DNA from: Phoronis australis
Taxonomy: Eukaryota > Phoronida > Phoronidae
Direction of reading: 5' to 3'
DNA: 64,000 nucleotides
NCBI GenBank assembly: GCA_002633005.1
Contig: NMRA01000261.1
Span: forward strand, 126,001-190,000
In this document: positions 30,001 to 45,000 of the stretch, one piece after another
How positions within the stretch are numbered: position 1 is the first letter of the stretch
Layout of the letters: every line of letters starts with the position of its first letter
Notes under the pieces: model-generated
What the model was told of the DNA's origin: nothing
The model's input: only the letters and a program-made list of their open reading frames with translations
Databases searched by the model: none
Translations under genes and position numbers: made by a program

Positions 30001-33000
30001 GAATTCGAAAACAAAATGGCCACCATGTCTACCATTTTGAATCTGATCATGACCAAAAACTATGGGCTTGACCAGCTCTTTTGAAGATACAGGCAAATTT
30101 TGAGTAAATCGAATGAAAAATCCAACCAATAGAGTGCGAACAAACAAGGAAAAACTTAGTGTCAGAGCAATATACTTGGCGAAATCCTGGGGAGGCCAGG
30201 ATTTTGCCCGTCAGACGTTCACATCCCCAAACTGCCAAACGGAATCTGAGAGAACTTTATGGGGGCCATGACCCACTTGGCCCCCCCCCCCTAAATCTGC
30301 CACTGCTAATGACACTTGTCTTACTGCAAATCCAACTGTTGCTTGGTGGTTTGGTAAATGGCCCAATTATGTTGCATGACCAATCAGAATTAATGAGGAA
30401 CGTGATATGGCAACATTAACGTATTAGGTTGTAAAAGTGACATATCTTGTCAAAAAATCATTTGTACGTTTCAGGAACTATTCAAATATGCTATTTAAAA
30501 ACTTTCAAAACGAAAATTAAAAAATACTACTGTTACCCCCAGTGTGTTCAAAATGGATCTGATTATCTAGAGAACCATAACATCGGCAGCCTGAGGCAAT
30601 GTAATTAACTGCAACAACACGATGTCTTTGATGAATGCCAGCAGATTTCGAGGTACACAAACTGGTGGAGTTGCCCAATCTCCACCAGCGAGGGTGTCAA
30701 CATAGGATTCTTTTCATGTTAATTTTCTGACATGTAAAAATCATTATGCTAAAACCTAGAGCCTTAAAATAGACACATAATGGTAACTCTGCTATAGAGC
30801 AAAGGCAATACACTGGGTGCACAAACTGTCCGTGGATGTACGGAGAAAGCTCTGACCTGCAGACAAACCAAATAAGCTTTTCCAAGTCCTATTGAACCAA
30901 AAGGTTCAAAGACACTGTTTAGATAGGCTTGCTATTAGGCACGGGATCCAGGTTATTAGTGGACACTGCAACTTAGCTCGGCACTGGCAGCACAACATCA
31001 CAAGCCACATGGCATGTTCATTTTGTACCAACTTTGGCTTGGAGGCCGAGACTCCTCAACATATGGTAGAGATTTCCCCTGCCTACAATAGACATGGCAA
31101 TCTACTACTTGATGGACATACCGGTATATACCCACCTGGTTAACATTGTTAGTTCATACAGGTTTAATAGTCAGTCTGTCTTTCTGAAGGAATCCGATGA
31201 TGTCATTGTCGTGTCCCCATGAGTCATAATCAGATGATTAGTGTGATGCCCCCCCCCCCCACCTTGTGGCCAAAACATCCCTACTGTACTGTAAAAGGCA
31301 TCATGCCACCTGCACTCTCAGTGTATAGAAATGTGATTATCTATGAAACTTGAGTTTCCTGAGCATTCTGAGGTGAAAACATATTTCAAAATGAGAAACA
31401 AAATCCAATAAATAAAATATTTTCCCTACTACACTTTCAGGATTCCCACCCTATTACGGCGGCATCATCCCGTTGCTCCCAACTTGTTTGATTCCACAGC
31501 CCAACAACAAGTTGGGAAGATCAACCCTGTAGCCAATATCTTACACAACTGATTAACTCCATTCTGGCATTGATGGTTGAACAGCCAGCTCTCTTTTGTT
31601 CAATAATTGCTCTAATCTCTGATCAGATCATATCTAGCCTGAATGGACTGTGCTGCTATAAATGAAAGTTAAGTTACAACATATTTGANAATAAAACATT
31701 TTCCCTACTACACTTTCTGGATTCCCACCCTATTACGGCGGCATCATCCCGTTGCTCCCAACTTGTTTGATTCCACAGCCCAACAACAAGTTGGGAAGAT
31801 CAACCCTGTAGCCAATATCTTACACAACTGATTAACTCCATTCTGGCATTGATGGTTGAACAGCCAGCTCTCTTTTGTTCAATAATTGCTCTAATCTCTG
31901 ATCAGATCATATCTAGCCTGAATGGACTGTGCTGCTATAAATGAAAGTTAAGTTACAACATATTTGAACATAAACCCATAACATTTCTGAATTCCTTGTC
32001 AAATGCTGATCATGTTTAGTTTTGAATCACCAAAATTGCCCAACTACAACAGAAGTTAAGATATTCCATTCTGCCAGGTTTCAGTAACCCTTTGAAACCT
32101 GGGAGATAACTGGTCTGCTTGTTGTCATACTAGACAGTTAACAAAGCAGCCAGATGTTATTGCACATTCTGGAAAAGTTGCTGAAGGACAGAATGCTGTC
32201 ATGCAAACTGAACAGCAAGAGCCTGGGAATCACTACTTCACCAACTACAGTCAAAGGCAAAGGGGTTTATTGTGTTCAAGGATTCGGTAAACCGCACAAA
32301 CAAACACTAATGTAGAAATGTAGTTTCCTTTGAAAATTCTCTGGGCATTTTTAGGAAACAAAAGTGGATTTTCAAATTAAAACTTTATTCTAGCTCTTAC
32401 AAAAGCTAACATTTCCAGGTTTTTAAAACACAAACACAATGTATCTATGCAGCACATTTCATATCAATTGTTATTGTGGGTTATGATTAGAGTTAACATT
32501 ATTGTTAGTGCTATTAAAGATATCATTGGATTACTATTTTCAATTTTATAATTATTGGACTTGTTTTCATTTGTATCAGAATTATTAGGGTACTGTTATA
32601 ATCAAAAATATTTTACTTTCAATAATTTTCATTATTTCAACTTCAGATGGTAAGCTTGGTAATAATTGCCTGCACTGTTTCTATGACAACTCAGTCCAAT
32701 ATCATTCTTGATGAGGAGTGAGGCTGGCAGTGGAGGCTACCAGGCAATGTTTATTAGGTTAACTGACTAGTATATTGTGTTAATGTTTCCAACACAAGGG
32801 ACATGGTAAAAGGTTATCCAGGTCTATGAACTGTGACCCGTTAACCTCAACTGACCACTTCACAGGAGAGTTTGTTTATGCATAAAGCATCACTTGAACC
32901 TTCTAAAATACCAGAGGGATTCCATGACTTACTGCTGGTGGTGACCTTAACTGAAACATCAGCGACATTCTAATGTTATCACTGGCACAAGGCGACTGGA

Positions 33001-36000
33001 GTTGGAATGGGTAGTCACGGACTGCGGACTGCGTTTAGAAGTAATTATGACATTCATAACTCTCCTGTTCAGTGGAAGAACAAAAACATCTTGCATGATT
33101 GACCTAGTTTTGGAAATGCAGACTCGCAAAACATACTTCTGAGTCGTCTGACAAGTGAAGATAATGTCAGGCCTCACTCTCACTTTGCTTTTTTCAAATA
33201 GCTGCACTGCAACTCACTGTGTAAAAGTGAAACTTTAGTGGCACACGAATGAGAAATGATAAACTAATCTCACTGAAACTAGTAATTAGCACAACAGCCA
33301 GAATAAGTGTGGGACAACTGAACAATCATCACAGTTAGTAAATATTGAAGAAACAGGGGGCACTGTCCTATTCCAGGGAAAACTGATATACACATGGTGT
33401 GGCAAAAGTTGAGCCGTAGGTCAACTGTGAAGTTATTTTAAGACATGAACCTGAACCCAACTGCAATTAAACCCTAGCTTTGATGTTGTTAAATTAAGCA
33501 CTTGAAGACCAGCCAAAATGCATGCAATAATTACTGTAGGGCCGTGACATGTACTGGAATTAACTGGTTATTAGTCACTCAAACAACAAACAGTCAGTAA
33601 CAGCAATTTTACACCTATCTTAAACACATTTAACTGCACAAAATTGACACAGAACCCAATGAGAAGACTTTGACTAATACATCCATGTGGATGGTGAGGT
33701 GGTCAGGATTTATGCAGGAATGTTTAAGTGGTGGGAGACAATTATAAACAATTTGGCCAAATGTACTGTAGATTGCAATATGGAATTATTTATTTATTTA
33801 TTTATTGTAATATCTAAAATGAGGGTGGCCTCTTCAATGATATCACTGCTTTCCAAGAACGCCCTCAATATTGATAAGTTCTGGCCTGCCTGCAAGAGAG
33901 CTGAGTGAGTACGAGTGAGTGTTGCTGGTACATAACAGAACCACTTATCATTGGAAGATATTGCCAGATTCGTTACTGGCATAGAAAAAAATCACTTAAG
34001 AATGGTCTTTAAACAAAAAAGTCCATCTACAACTAGTAATCTTCTTACTAGAGACATCAGTTCGGCTCGACTTCATCATTCAGGTAAGCCAATCTTGTTT
34101 TGATTACTTCGGCAGATTGCAGAAGACATGTGTTTTGCTTGTATGATCAAAACAAAAATAAGGAAATAAGAAAAAATTGTCATGTTCACATATTTTACCA
34201 ATACTTCAACTGAAATTTTTTGTTTATGACCCAATGAAAGCATGGGTGATTAGATAAAGCCACATGCCGATTTTGTCCACAGTGGATTATGTAAGATAAT
34301 TAGAGATAAGTTAACCTGGCGTGCATTCAGTAATCCTAGGACCTAGCTAAAATCTAATCAAAGTCACATGTTCTTATTCAAAATGCTCAGCAATATCTCA
34401 TGCAATCCTGTGAAGTCTTGCTTTTTAGCGACGTCCTATCGTTACTGAACGGAAGGCAGGTATTACAGATTTCGCTCACATGAACATCCGTAATTATGGA
34501 ATAGCCACAAAATTTACATGAAAAGAATCCTACATTGACACGCTAACCAGTTGAGATTGGGGAACTTGACTGGTTTGCACACCTTAGAATCTGCCAGTTT
34601 AGATCAAAGACACAATGCTGTTATGGTACATTAAATTGCCTATGGCTATACTGATGTTATTGTTATCTAGATGAGATCCACCATAAACACATTGGCGATG
34701 ACAATAGTATTTATAAATTTTTAACATGAAAGTTTGTGAATACCATATTTGAATAGTTCATGAAGAGCTCATGTGATTTTTTTGAATTTTGGAAATTGTT
34801 TGTTTAATGTTGCAATAATATGTTCCTCATTAATTCTGTTGGGCGTGCAACATAATTGGGCCATTTACCAAACCACCAGGCAACAGTTGGATTTTGAGGA
34901 ACAGTCAAGTGTAATCGTACAATTCTTGGCATTTAAAGCACTATAGATATGTGAGACCTATTAACTGAACACAACTTCAACCATTTTATCAGGATTATTC
35001 ACTTTAAAATATTGATCATGATTGCATGAATAAATGCATTTTAAAGTGCTTCATTTATTTTGCACCGTGAACAATATAACCGAAGCCAGGTGTTCAAGAT
35101 TACCTCAAACCTTATTTAGTGGCCTCCATTCTAACTCGTAAATCAAAAAACCAGGCTTTGTCAACTAGTATAAGTACATATTTTCTGAAAAAAAAGATAG
35201 GGGAATATAAAAAATGTTTTGTATTTATACGCCGTTATCATTATTATTGCGCTAAAACCTTTCTTAAGACAAATTTTTATATTTAAGAAAGATACATTCA
35301 TACCAAAATAACACCTTGGTTGACTTCAATGAAACTTTTTAAATGAAAACTTCCCCAGTTGTCTCAAAGACTGTTGGGAATTTTCGAGTATTCTTTTAGT
35401 TTGGTTTCTGTGACAAATCAAGTCGTAAAACGTAAGGTATTTTTGTAAAAAATAACAGTTGTATGCATCTTTGTTACATAACGCAAAAACTAGGCCTCAT
35501 TATACTGAAAATCCTAAAAGCATTTTTGAGACCGATGAATAAATATTAAGTTTGGAAAGTTTTGAGCCAAATCCAAAAAGCCGTTTTTGAGAACTCATGT
35601 TCCTAAGTTCAACTTCAGTCGATTTGACGATGCCGAGAGAGAGTCAATTTAGTTGGAAAACCTGAAAATCTCAAGGTCTTCGGTTAAATATTCGATGAAA
35701 ACTTTGTTGTTTTCGGTCAATATAACTTATACATGCCTTAACCATATTCGCTATTTCAACATTGACTTGCAATGTCAACTGAATTTGCATATAGTGCGTA
35801 ATTAACTTAGGTATTGGTAGAATGTTTTAACTTAGTGATTGTCTCAAGCCAAGGCAGAGTAAACTGTCAACCTACTTAAAAGTAGGTCAACACGTCATTC
35901 CTATATGCACCACGTGGCGGGAGACTGATTTGAAACCAAGTACCGAATGAACAACAGAAATTGAGTCGATGGTTAAAGCGCATCATGAGCATGAGATCAA

Positions 36001-39000
36001 AGCAGCGAAATACCAAATTAACTATGAAATCAATAAATTTGGGTGAGAATTTTTGAATTTTCGCAACTTGCTCTGTATGTGAACATGAAGTCAGAGGCAT
36101 GAGACGACTAAGCATTCGTTATTAATGGTCGCATGCATGCAGACGCATCTTTCTATCACATATACATCTTGCTGACTCATTACTATGGCAACTCGGTGAA
36201 TAAAAGGATATAGGGAGCTGCTCTATGCCTGGAGGGAGATTCAATTTGAGTGACAGCCCTGTAACTTTCGACCTTGGATAAGTTGTAGTAAGGAAATTTC
36301 CATGTGGTTGTGCTGTTCCAAGGTGTTTCTGCTAAATCGTTTTTTTTTTTGCTACATGGTATATATTTAGTATTTGAAGTTACCCGAGAATGACGTAAGG
36401 TATTTTGCGATACACGTGAAATATTGTATAAGGACAAATTTTTGTGACCAAGGTTTGAGAAATAAACGGTTTCAATGCACTAACAGGAGGAATATCCAAA
36501 ATACCAGAAATAATACTATTAAAATTCCGGGTGCATTTTTTGTTTAAACAATGTTTAACAAAGTCATGTTTTTATGCTAGTAACGAGTCTGACAACATCT
36601 TTCAATGACAAGAGATGGTTGTGTAGGTTACCGGAAATACTCACAAATCAGGCTAAATCTTAACAATATTGGGGTTTGCAAATTGTGGTGTGCACACCAA
36701 CATTTCTGTATAGATTCTTACCACAAGCCATTGGCACCGATAGTGAAGTAAGCCTCTCACGGGAGTTCACTGCCAATGTATTGCAGCTACTAGGACTCAT
36801 ACTGGGTGACTATTTCACCTGAGGTCATATTACAGTCAGTCTCACATAGATGACTAGTTTACCCGGGGTCATGTCACAGCCAGACCCATGCCAATGACTG
36901 CTTGGTTGACCAGAGCTAGGTGGCAAGTTTCGACTACAATCACAAAACAGCTAGCTTGTGTTGGTGTCCAATTTAGCTGAAGTTATATCACAGCTAATTG
37001 ATGACTTAAGTTTACCTGAGGTCATATTGCAAGCAGTCTCATGTTAGATGATTACTTGATTTGAGTCATATTAGAACAAGACTCACAGTTGTTTGACTAG
37101 TAGTTAACTTCGATTGTCATAATAAAGCAAGACTCCCATATGTGACTAGTTTACCTGAAGTCATATTATAGTCAGACTCTCATGTGTGACTAGTTTACCT
37201 GAAGTCATATTATAGTCAGACTATCATGTGTGACTAATTTACCTGAAGTCATAACGCGAAATGTTCGTGCTAGAATCTCAGGGGTTACAGGGACTATAAA
37301 CTTGATGCACTTTTATCAGCAATTTCAATAGTTATTACCCATTCAGACTGTAGGGGCAATAAACATGGTAATAACGCCAGGTGTGGCAATGGAACTTAAT
37401 GTCATAAGGTAGTGTGTATAGGTATGAAATAGCATGTTACCCGGCTAAACAAAGTTTTGTGGTTTTCTCAGGAATTTCTAACAACCCAAAAATGAGGAGA
37501 GGTTTTTGGGGTCGGTCTATCACGACCAAAACGCGTTATGGTCATTTAACAGCCAGACTCCTACACGTGACTAGGTTACCCGAGGTCTAATTACCGTCAC
37601 TTGGTGTATAGTTTACCTGAGGTCGTATTGCAGCCAATCTCATGTTGGCTATTCTAGCTTCATTCCTTTTCAAGCACAGTTCCTGTTGAGTCTCGTACAC
37701 TTTGGAATATAGTCTGTTGGCAAGATTTCTGAAACAAGACCAACAAGGCACGATTGTACACTCAGGTAGATACTTACTGCTTTGGTGTCACTACTCCTTC
37801 GTTTGCTCTTCAAACGATCACCTGACTGTTGTTGCATTATAGTGTTGAGGTAACCACGCGTCTGTTGTACTCTGTCTGGGCACAGCACTAGACCTGCTGA
37901 CAGTACCACCTCGTGACGACTTCTAGTCAGTCGACCCATGCTGGACCTAAGTACTTCCACTGCCAGTTGATGGTTTGGGATTTCAGCAGAAAGTGCTGAC
38001 GTACATAGACACAAGTATGCTGACAATCACAGTGTCTAATGGCCAGCAACTGGCTACCAGTATCACTATCAATTTACAAACTTCTAAATTAATGGTGAAA
38101 TGTCAATGGTTCCAGGCGCCCCTGAACAGAACCAACAGCAGCAGAAGAACTGGTTGAAGGGTAACCGAGTATTGATACAGCTCAGTCTGCCCGTGTGTGC
38201 ACAGATGGACCACCAGAAAGACACAACAAGCAACAGTATCTGTGTCCTGATGTAATCACTCAGTGCACGGAATGACACAACCAGTAAATGAACAGTGTCT
38301 ATGTATCTGAGTCTTGATGTAACCACTGATGGATTTAACAGCAGCTCATAAGTCAAGAGTCTAATTAAGACCTAGAATGAGGGCAGTGCCTGATAGGAAA
38401 ACATGGGTTGAAGAGGTGCTTCATTAAGGAAGCCATGGATGAGGGTGAATGGTGATGACAACATTGTCAATACAACTCAGTTTAAATTTATTTATTGGAG
38501 TAAGTAAACATATGGCTATTATCCCTAAGTATGACCAGTAAAGGATCCTAAATTGTCAGGGGCACTACAAACTAAACAGTTAATTATATTGTTCTGCTTG
38601 ATAGCATACTGGGCAAGAGTTTTGGTGAGAAGCTCAAATTCAATTCATGTGGGATCAAAAGCAACAATTTAAGTGTTGTACCCTAGGACCTTGGTAGCAC
38701 TGCATGCACACTAACAGAAGCACTTGCCCTAATAAGCGCTCAGGGCACTTAGAAAAATTTGTTTCGGCAGGGGGTCGTTTATTGTAGACTAAGACGATTA
38801 AAACCTGTTCTCCGAAACGGGTGAAATCGGAAGCTTGGATACATCAAATTTTCGACGTACCTGTAACCTATGACAGACTGTCCACAACATTGCAGAGCAT
38901 TGCTTTCAAACTTCGTTGTTCAACTACGATCCTTTTTCAGAAAATTGTGCGGAAATCCCAAGGGCGAAAACTCGCCGACTGATGCGTCGCTGCCTCGCGA

Positions 39001-42000
39001 TCGTCGATATGGCAACTTAATTCTTGAATAAAAGTACACTTTCGACTCGGCAAATTACCCGACATCCTCTTCAAGTTTTCCAAATAACGTCCCTAAGACT
39101 GTTATGTTCCTGTGGAGTCGGGATTAACCGCAGATGAAGTCCAAATCTGTGCCAGATCGCACCCCGCAACACAAGAAAAATCTGGACGAAATCATATGTT
39201 GTCACGGTGACGTTTGTTTTGAAGTTCGTCTGCATGTGTGCCGAGTGAGAGAGCGTGTGTGTCATCAGAGTTCATTTGCCAGAGTAAGCAGGCCTAAAGC
39301 ATGTGCTTCCTCACAGGACAGGGGTTTTTAACACCGGTCAATTTTTTTTATTAGTCTTCGATTCGTGGTTTTCACGTGCAGAAAGAAGTCTGGATTCCTG
39401 TTGAAGAAGATCTGTACAGGAAAGATACAATACAATCCTGTTGACAAGTACGCTGCATCTTTTCTGAAAGACCTGACCATAGTGGGACACGGTCCTTGCA
39501 AAATCAGCAAAATTTTTGCATTCTTTTTGCGGAAGTTTGAAATGTATAGTCACAGCTAAATACCGACTTAGCTGCGAGGCTCATGCTTTACAAATTCTGC
39601 ACACAAAGATTTTTTCAGGACTGCTGGATATATTATTGATAAATTGAATTCTTTACTGTACAATTTTAGAATTGTAGGCAAGGCATTTTTCGCATGTATT
39701 CATAGGCTGGGCGTTTATTTCAGAGAAGTCTGAAAACACGTGGTGGGCACTTATAGGGGGCATGGGCGCTTATTAGGGCGAATACGGTAGTCTTCTTCAA
39801 CACCACCCAAATTACATAATTTCCACAACCTGTTTTGATAAGGAATCCACAGATGAGGGCAAAGTGGACTGGTATGAAAACATGGGATGTGATATATGCC
39901 ACACAGATTAAGAGGGGTCTTATAAAGGAAGCAAGCCATGAATGAGGCCGATATCGCTACCAAGCTTGGAAGATGAAAAGTGTTAATCACAACACTTTAC
40001 GAAGAAAAGAAATTTGGTGGATAATGAGGTGGATGAGAAAAATCAGACAGAAGAACAAGAAACAAGAGCAACGCGGAGCACTGAAATACACCCATGACAG
40101 CAATGCAAACGGTGTGCTTCTATGGTGTTATATTATCACAAAATTGGCCATTAGATGGCGCAGAATGCAGCAAACCCATCCGAATTGAGAAGGAGGCGCC
40201 ATCTCTATGATACACAACTATTTGCCAAATTTCATGACAATAAGCAAAGGAACTCCTAAGATTTAGAGATAAACAAAAAAATCAATTAACACTAGGGGGC
40301 ACAGTTATAGTCTGATGAAAACATCTGTAAATTTTCGGAACTGATTCTCTAAGTGGTATGGCAGATAAGGAGGCGGACGCCAGAAAACCAACGCAAACAG
40401 AAAAAGCCACCAGGTGACGCAGAAAATGTCAAATCTGTCCGAAAATGAGATTTTATCGACTTCTTATTAGAAACCTATTTATCGAATTTCATGAAAATAC
40501 AAGAATGAACTCCAAAGATACAGAGGCAAATGTAAAAAAAAAAATTGTCACAAGGGGGCATAGTGGCCTTTGGATCAGTTTGACACTTATTACTGTTCGT
40601 CATCAGCTCCACAGAAATGCATCTTTCAAATTTCACAAAGCTCCTTCAAAGGGTTAAGGAGATTCAGCCGCAGACGCAAAAAAAAACAAAACCGCCATTA
40701 GGGGGAAACACAGGAGTTGGACTTGTCAAAAGTTGACGTCAGTTGTGGCCTTCTCATCAAAAACATCTGTAAATTTTCGTAATGATTCTTTGAGCAGTAT
40801 GACAGATAGAGAGACGGACACTAGAAAACAGACGTAAAAATAACAAAAATGGCCACAAGGTGGCGAAAAATCTGTTGAATATGTTTGAAAATGCAATGGT
40901 ATCATTGCATCTTTATTAAAAACCTATTTGCCGAATTTCTTGAAAATCCATCAAGGAACTTCAGAAATACAGAGGCAAACACAGAAACTATAACTGCCAC
41001 TAGGGGGCACATCCAAACTCGGATCGCTCCAAAACTCGTCGCCATCTGCCATCAGCTGTATAGAAACACACCAGGCAAATTTCAATAAGATGCTATATGG
41101 GTTTTAGGAGATACAGCTGCGGACGACCAGAGATGACGACAATAAGCACCCACATATAAACATAAGGTATTGTTACCTCTTTAATAGAAACCTATTTGCT
41201 AAATTTTACAAAAAAATGTACTTGAAAATTTTTAAATGACAACAACGTGGTGCAGAATATGTCAAATCCATCAAAAAACTGGAAGGAATCGTTGTCTCGT
41301 TAAAAGAAACCTATTTGTCAAATTTCATGAAAGTCCATCAAGGACCTCCAAAGATACAGAGAAAACAAAAAAATGTCATTACGGGGCAGAGCAGAAGTTG
41401 GATTGGTTTGAAACTCCTGGTCATCTCTCGTCAGCATCACAAGAATATATCTGCCAAATTTCATTACGAACCTGCAAGGCGAGAGAGAGAGACAAAGGCA
41501 ATGTGCGCATATAAATATAAATCTAAATAAATAAATATAAAAATAGTCACTAAGTCGCGCATAATCCATACAAAAATAAGAACTGTTTTAAAAGGAACCT
41601 TTTCTTAAATTCGTGAAAATCCGTCAAGGAGCTAAGTAGGTAATGGGTACAGTAACAAATGGCCACAAAGGTCTCAACAACAATCAAAACACTGGAGCCA
41701 TTAAATCCATGAAAGGAACAAGTCACCAAAATTTCATTGGACATTCCTTGTGGAATTTCGCAGATGTGGAGAAGACACCAGAAGGATGGATGCACAGACA
41801 GCAAAATGCACCCACGTCATCATAACACTAAATTGTCATGAGAGACCGTCCGGAGTTGGTACATGGTGCAACTCAGGACGGTCTGGGGTCAACAAAAAAC
41901 CACAGTTCAACTGTGAGTCTACACCAATGTGACAAACGAGAGTAGTTCTACTTGCTGCGTTAGCTGCAGGTATGCTTATCTCTTTTATGACACACGATGT

Positions 42001-45000
42001 GTGACTGGAGAAAGCGTTTTCAAAATAATGTGGATAAATCAGTGGAGTGTGAGACCCCTGAGGTCCCTGTCAAGTCCTCACGACAATTCTACGTTATGTA
42101 AAAATGGTGCAGGATGAGAGGTTAATAGCATGTGAGGGATGAGTTTTGTGCATAAGGAAGCCCAAGCTGTGCTCGTTTGTTGTAGATTCATTCATTCATT
42201 TCTTTGTCAGGAAAGAACATAGGCAATCTACGCAAGTGTCATGATTATAGTGTACCTAAGCACCGTACAGTGTCATTTCATAACATGCCAAAATGGGGCG
42301 CTGAGGTAGCTGAATCCCTCTATAAATTCAAATAGCACTGATTATGATTTTGTAGATATTAGGCTAAACATGCATACTTGTTGATACCCTCCTACACTTA
42401 CACAACCATATGTGTACTTAACATAAACTTAGCAGCTGCTTCAAAAGCCCAAAAATCTGGATAACAACTCACAGATCTTGTTCATTTGCAATAAGTATAA
42501 AATTTGCTTGAAGTGGGTACAAAGATCCAATATTTCTGTGTTTTTGGCATAACTTTCAAAATATCCATTTTAAAGGTATCCCAGGAAAGAATTAAAGGTT
42601 TTGCTTTCTTGGTGATTTTGTTGTTGTTGCAGTTTTTGTAATCAAAAATAGCAAAAATCGTCCATGTCACCTGGCCTCAGTTGTAAGAGGTGCAACTGTC
42701 AAAGAAATGGCAGTTTTTAACAGAAATTATGAATGTTGATCATTATTTTATCCAAGCGTACAGACTAGCTATATGCCAAAAATCAGTCATTCACCTGTCT
42801 CCTACTTATGCCTAAGTTTCGCACAGAATGGCGACTCTGATAACAGAGAGTAAAAGATGATTAACAGGAATCAATGTTAACAGAGCCACTATTTCAACAT
42901 AATATAGAACTGTGAGAAGACTGACGGCAGCTGAAGGAAAGCCGAAGCGTACAATTTAATGTCATGATCAATATCATTGTCATGGAAGTTGGCTAAAGAG
43001 CAAGATATCTGCAAATTAGGATCAAGTTTCATTACTATGAACAACAACAGAAAGGCTTGGTGAGAACTGCTGTGGTCAACAAGAAGTTAAAAAGAAAAAC
43101 AAGTTTGTCACTTGAATACATCTTCAAATTCAAATAAATTTCTTTTAATTGGATTTACCCGTTAGTTTATAGAAAAACAAACAAATTGCCAATGATTGAA
43201 TGGTAAATGCTCAGTCATTGAAGTCCTCATTAAACAGAGAATGAAGAGAACCTCATCAAATGCAAAATTTCATATATTAAATCTAAAAGCTGTGAAATTT
43301 AAAAATGTTTGAAAACATTTTGTGGTTCATTAAACAAATTCACTTGTGAAGATTCATTTGGGAAATTTTGGAAGAAGTTAAACTAAACCTCAAACCGAAG
43401 GTGCCAACATGTTCTGCTCATCTTCATCAGACTGAATTACATATCTGAGCACATCACATTTGTAACATCTATGTTTGTGGGGCCATCTGTTGATGTCAAG
43501 TAGTTTAACACACGAGAACAACAAACTAATATTGACAAGTGAACGTAAAAATAATTACATTACAGTCGTACTATCAATCAATGAATGGTAAGTGTATTGA
43601 CGATATGTCATACTAGGTGACAGTGATCCCAGTTTAATCTCAATGAGTGTAAGCGATTATTGAAGAGAGCATGTTTAGTGCATCTGAAATCCCTCACTAT
43701 TTGATCAACCATAGATTATTAAACGTAACGTCAAACAACTGAGCTGGCCAATCATATGTGCACAGTGTCTCTAATCGAAACAAATTATCACCGATTGTTG
43801 CCCAAAACTACAGAAAACAATTCAGAATTAATCTTGACTTAATTAAGTTCATCTTCAAGACATGCTGATTACATGTGCACTCCTGCAATCACAATAACTC
43901 GTTTTCACAAAGTATGCCTACAAGGCATTAGATACAAGTTCAGTGGATTCATCAAGACATAACAGTTGGACACATGCCTTTAAACCAGAGCAAACAAGAT
44001 ATTAATAACAACACACATGTGTGATGACAGAGCAGCAGTAAAATAATTTACCTTTGGCATATGTTGACTAGTGAATGAATAGCTTCTTGGTTTTGATTCA
44101 GATATGAAGTTAACTCCGCAGCTTCCTTCTGCAAACCTTGGCGCCGGGTTTTTAAAGCATTTTCAGTCGACTTATCCATGACAATGTTGTTTCTATGTAC
44201 GCTGTCACCTGCCAAAGATGATATGTCCCCTGGGTATTGGTAACCAAACAGTTTGCCAGCAAGTGGTACATCGGGCTGGGGGTTGAGTGCCTTCACAAAG
44301 TGCATCACGTCTGTCTTGGGATTGACTTGCTTGCACACGTTGAGTATACCTTCGTATCTTCTGCACTCATCTCTAGCCTGTAAAAACAATATAACAATCA
44401 TCTAGTCAGCTGAACACACCATCATCAAAAAACGTCCAACATGCAGTTCTTTGGCTTTGCCGTGATGACCACAACATTCTGTATCACCAGAGGTCATTTC
44501 AAAATGTTGCCACTATAATGGAAAATGGCTATTTGCTAAACAACCACTAAACCTTTTTTTGACATCACCTACTCAACAACATTTGACTCTATTCACCTCA
44601 CTTCATCATCTGATCTTTTTTTAACAATTCCACTGACTACAACAACCGCGTACATAGCAAGAACCAACTCTGAGCTCACTGTGCCCCCGGTAAAGACTTA
44701 TCGTTATAAGAACTAGTGCATTTAAGTTATATTTACAATTCAGTAATTCCAGTGAACAAATATATGGTATAATACAATGTATTTCAAGCTTGTAGTTAAC
44801 CAGACAACCCACCTCCACTTCAAGGCTGACCTACCTTGCTTACAAGTAAGAAGGAGTGCATCTCAATAGCCCCATTTAGAGTATTACTGGTATCGATGTA
44901 AATTTCTTCGAGTTCCTTAAAAAGAATTTTAACCAATATGTCAAGTTATTTTAATACAAAGAAAGTTATTGGATATAACACGCGACTTAAAAAAATATAC

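Larger units (their letters stand above)
27687..37777. other. Intron 8: 10 kb with repeats, a gap and duplications
   Basis: No exon was recognised. It holds an ATT-rich low-complexity block (28225-28375), a modular repeat copy (28531-28690), a short tandem array and the gap (28689-29260), GAT repeats (29261-29297), a repeat/LINE block (30290-31140), a duplicated block (31411-31967), a repeat fragment at 34735-34930 and a minisatellite (36795-37640). Confidence 0.6.
37996..44051. other. Region between exons 8 and 7; must hide at least one exon
   Basis: Phase rules require at least one exon of length 2 modulo 3 here (phase 2 in, phase 1 out), but I could not single one out. It contains a transposon (38720-39787), the largest modular-repeat block (40098-41820), and a segment at 43390-43450 with an open minus-strand stretch (SDEDEQNMLAPS) that has the wrong phase and may be a retroelement tail. 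The rest is AT-rich intron. Confidence 0.6.

Noticed and set aside
42665-42690. Candidate 25-nt microexon (acceptor GCCATTTCTTTGACAG, donor GCCAG|GTGACATGG)
   Set aside because: Length is 1 modulo 3 and the frame required after exon 7 hits a stop codon.
44621-44818. 65-codon minus-strand frame between exons 6 and 7
   Set aside because: Exons 6 and 7 join in phase without it, and no acceptor/donor pair bounds it.
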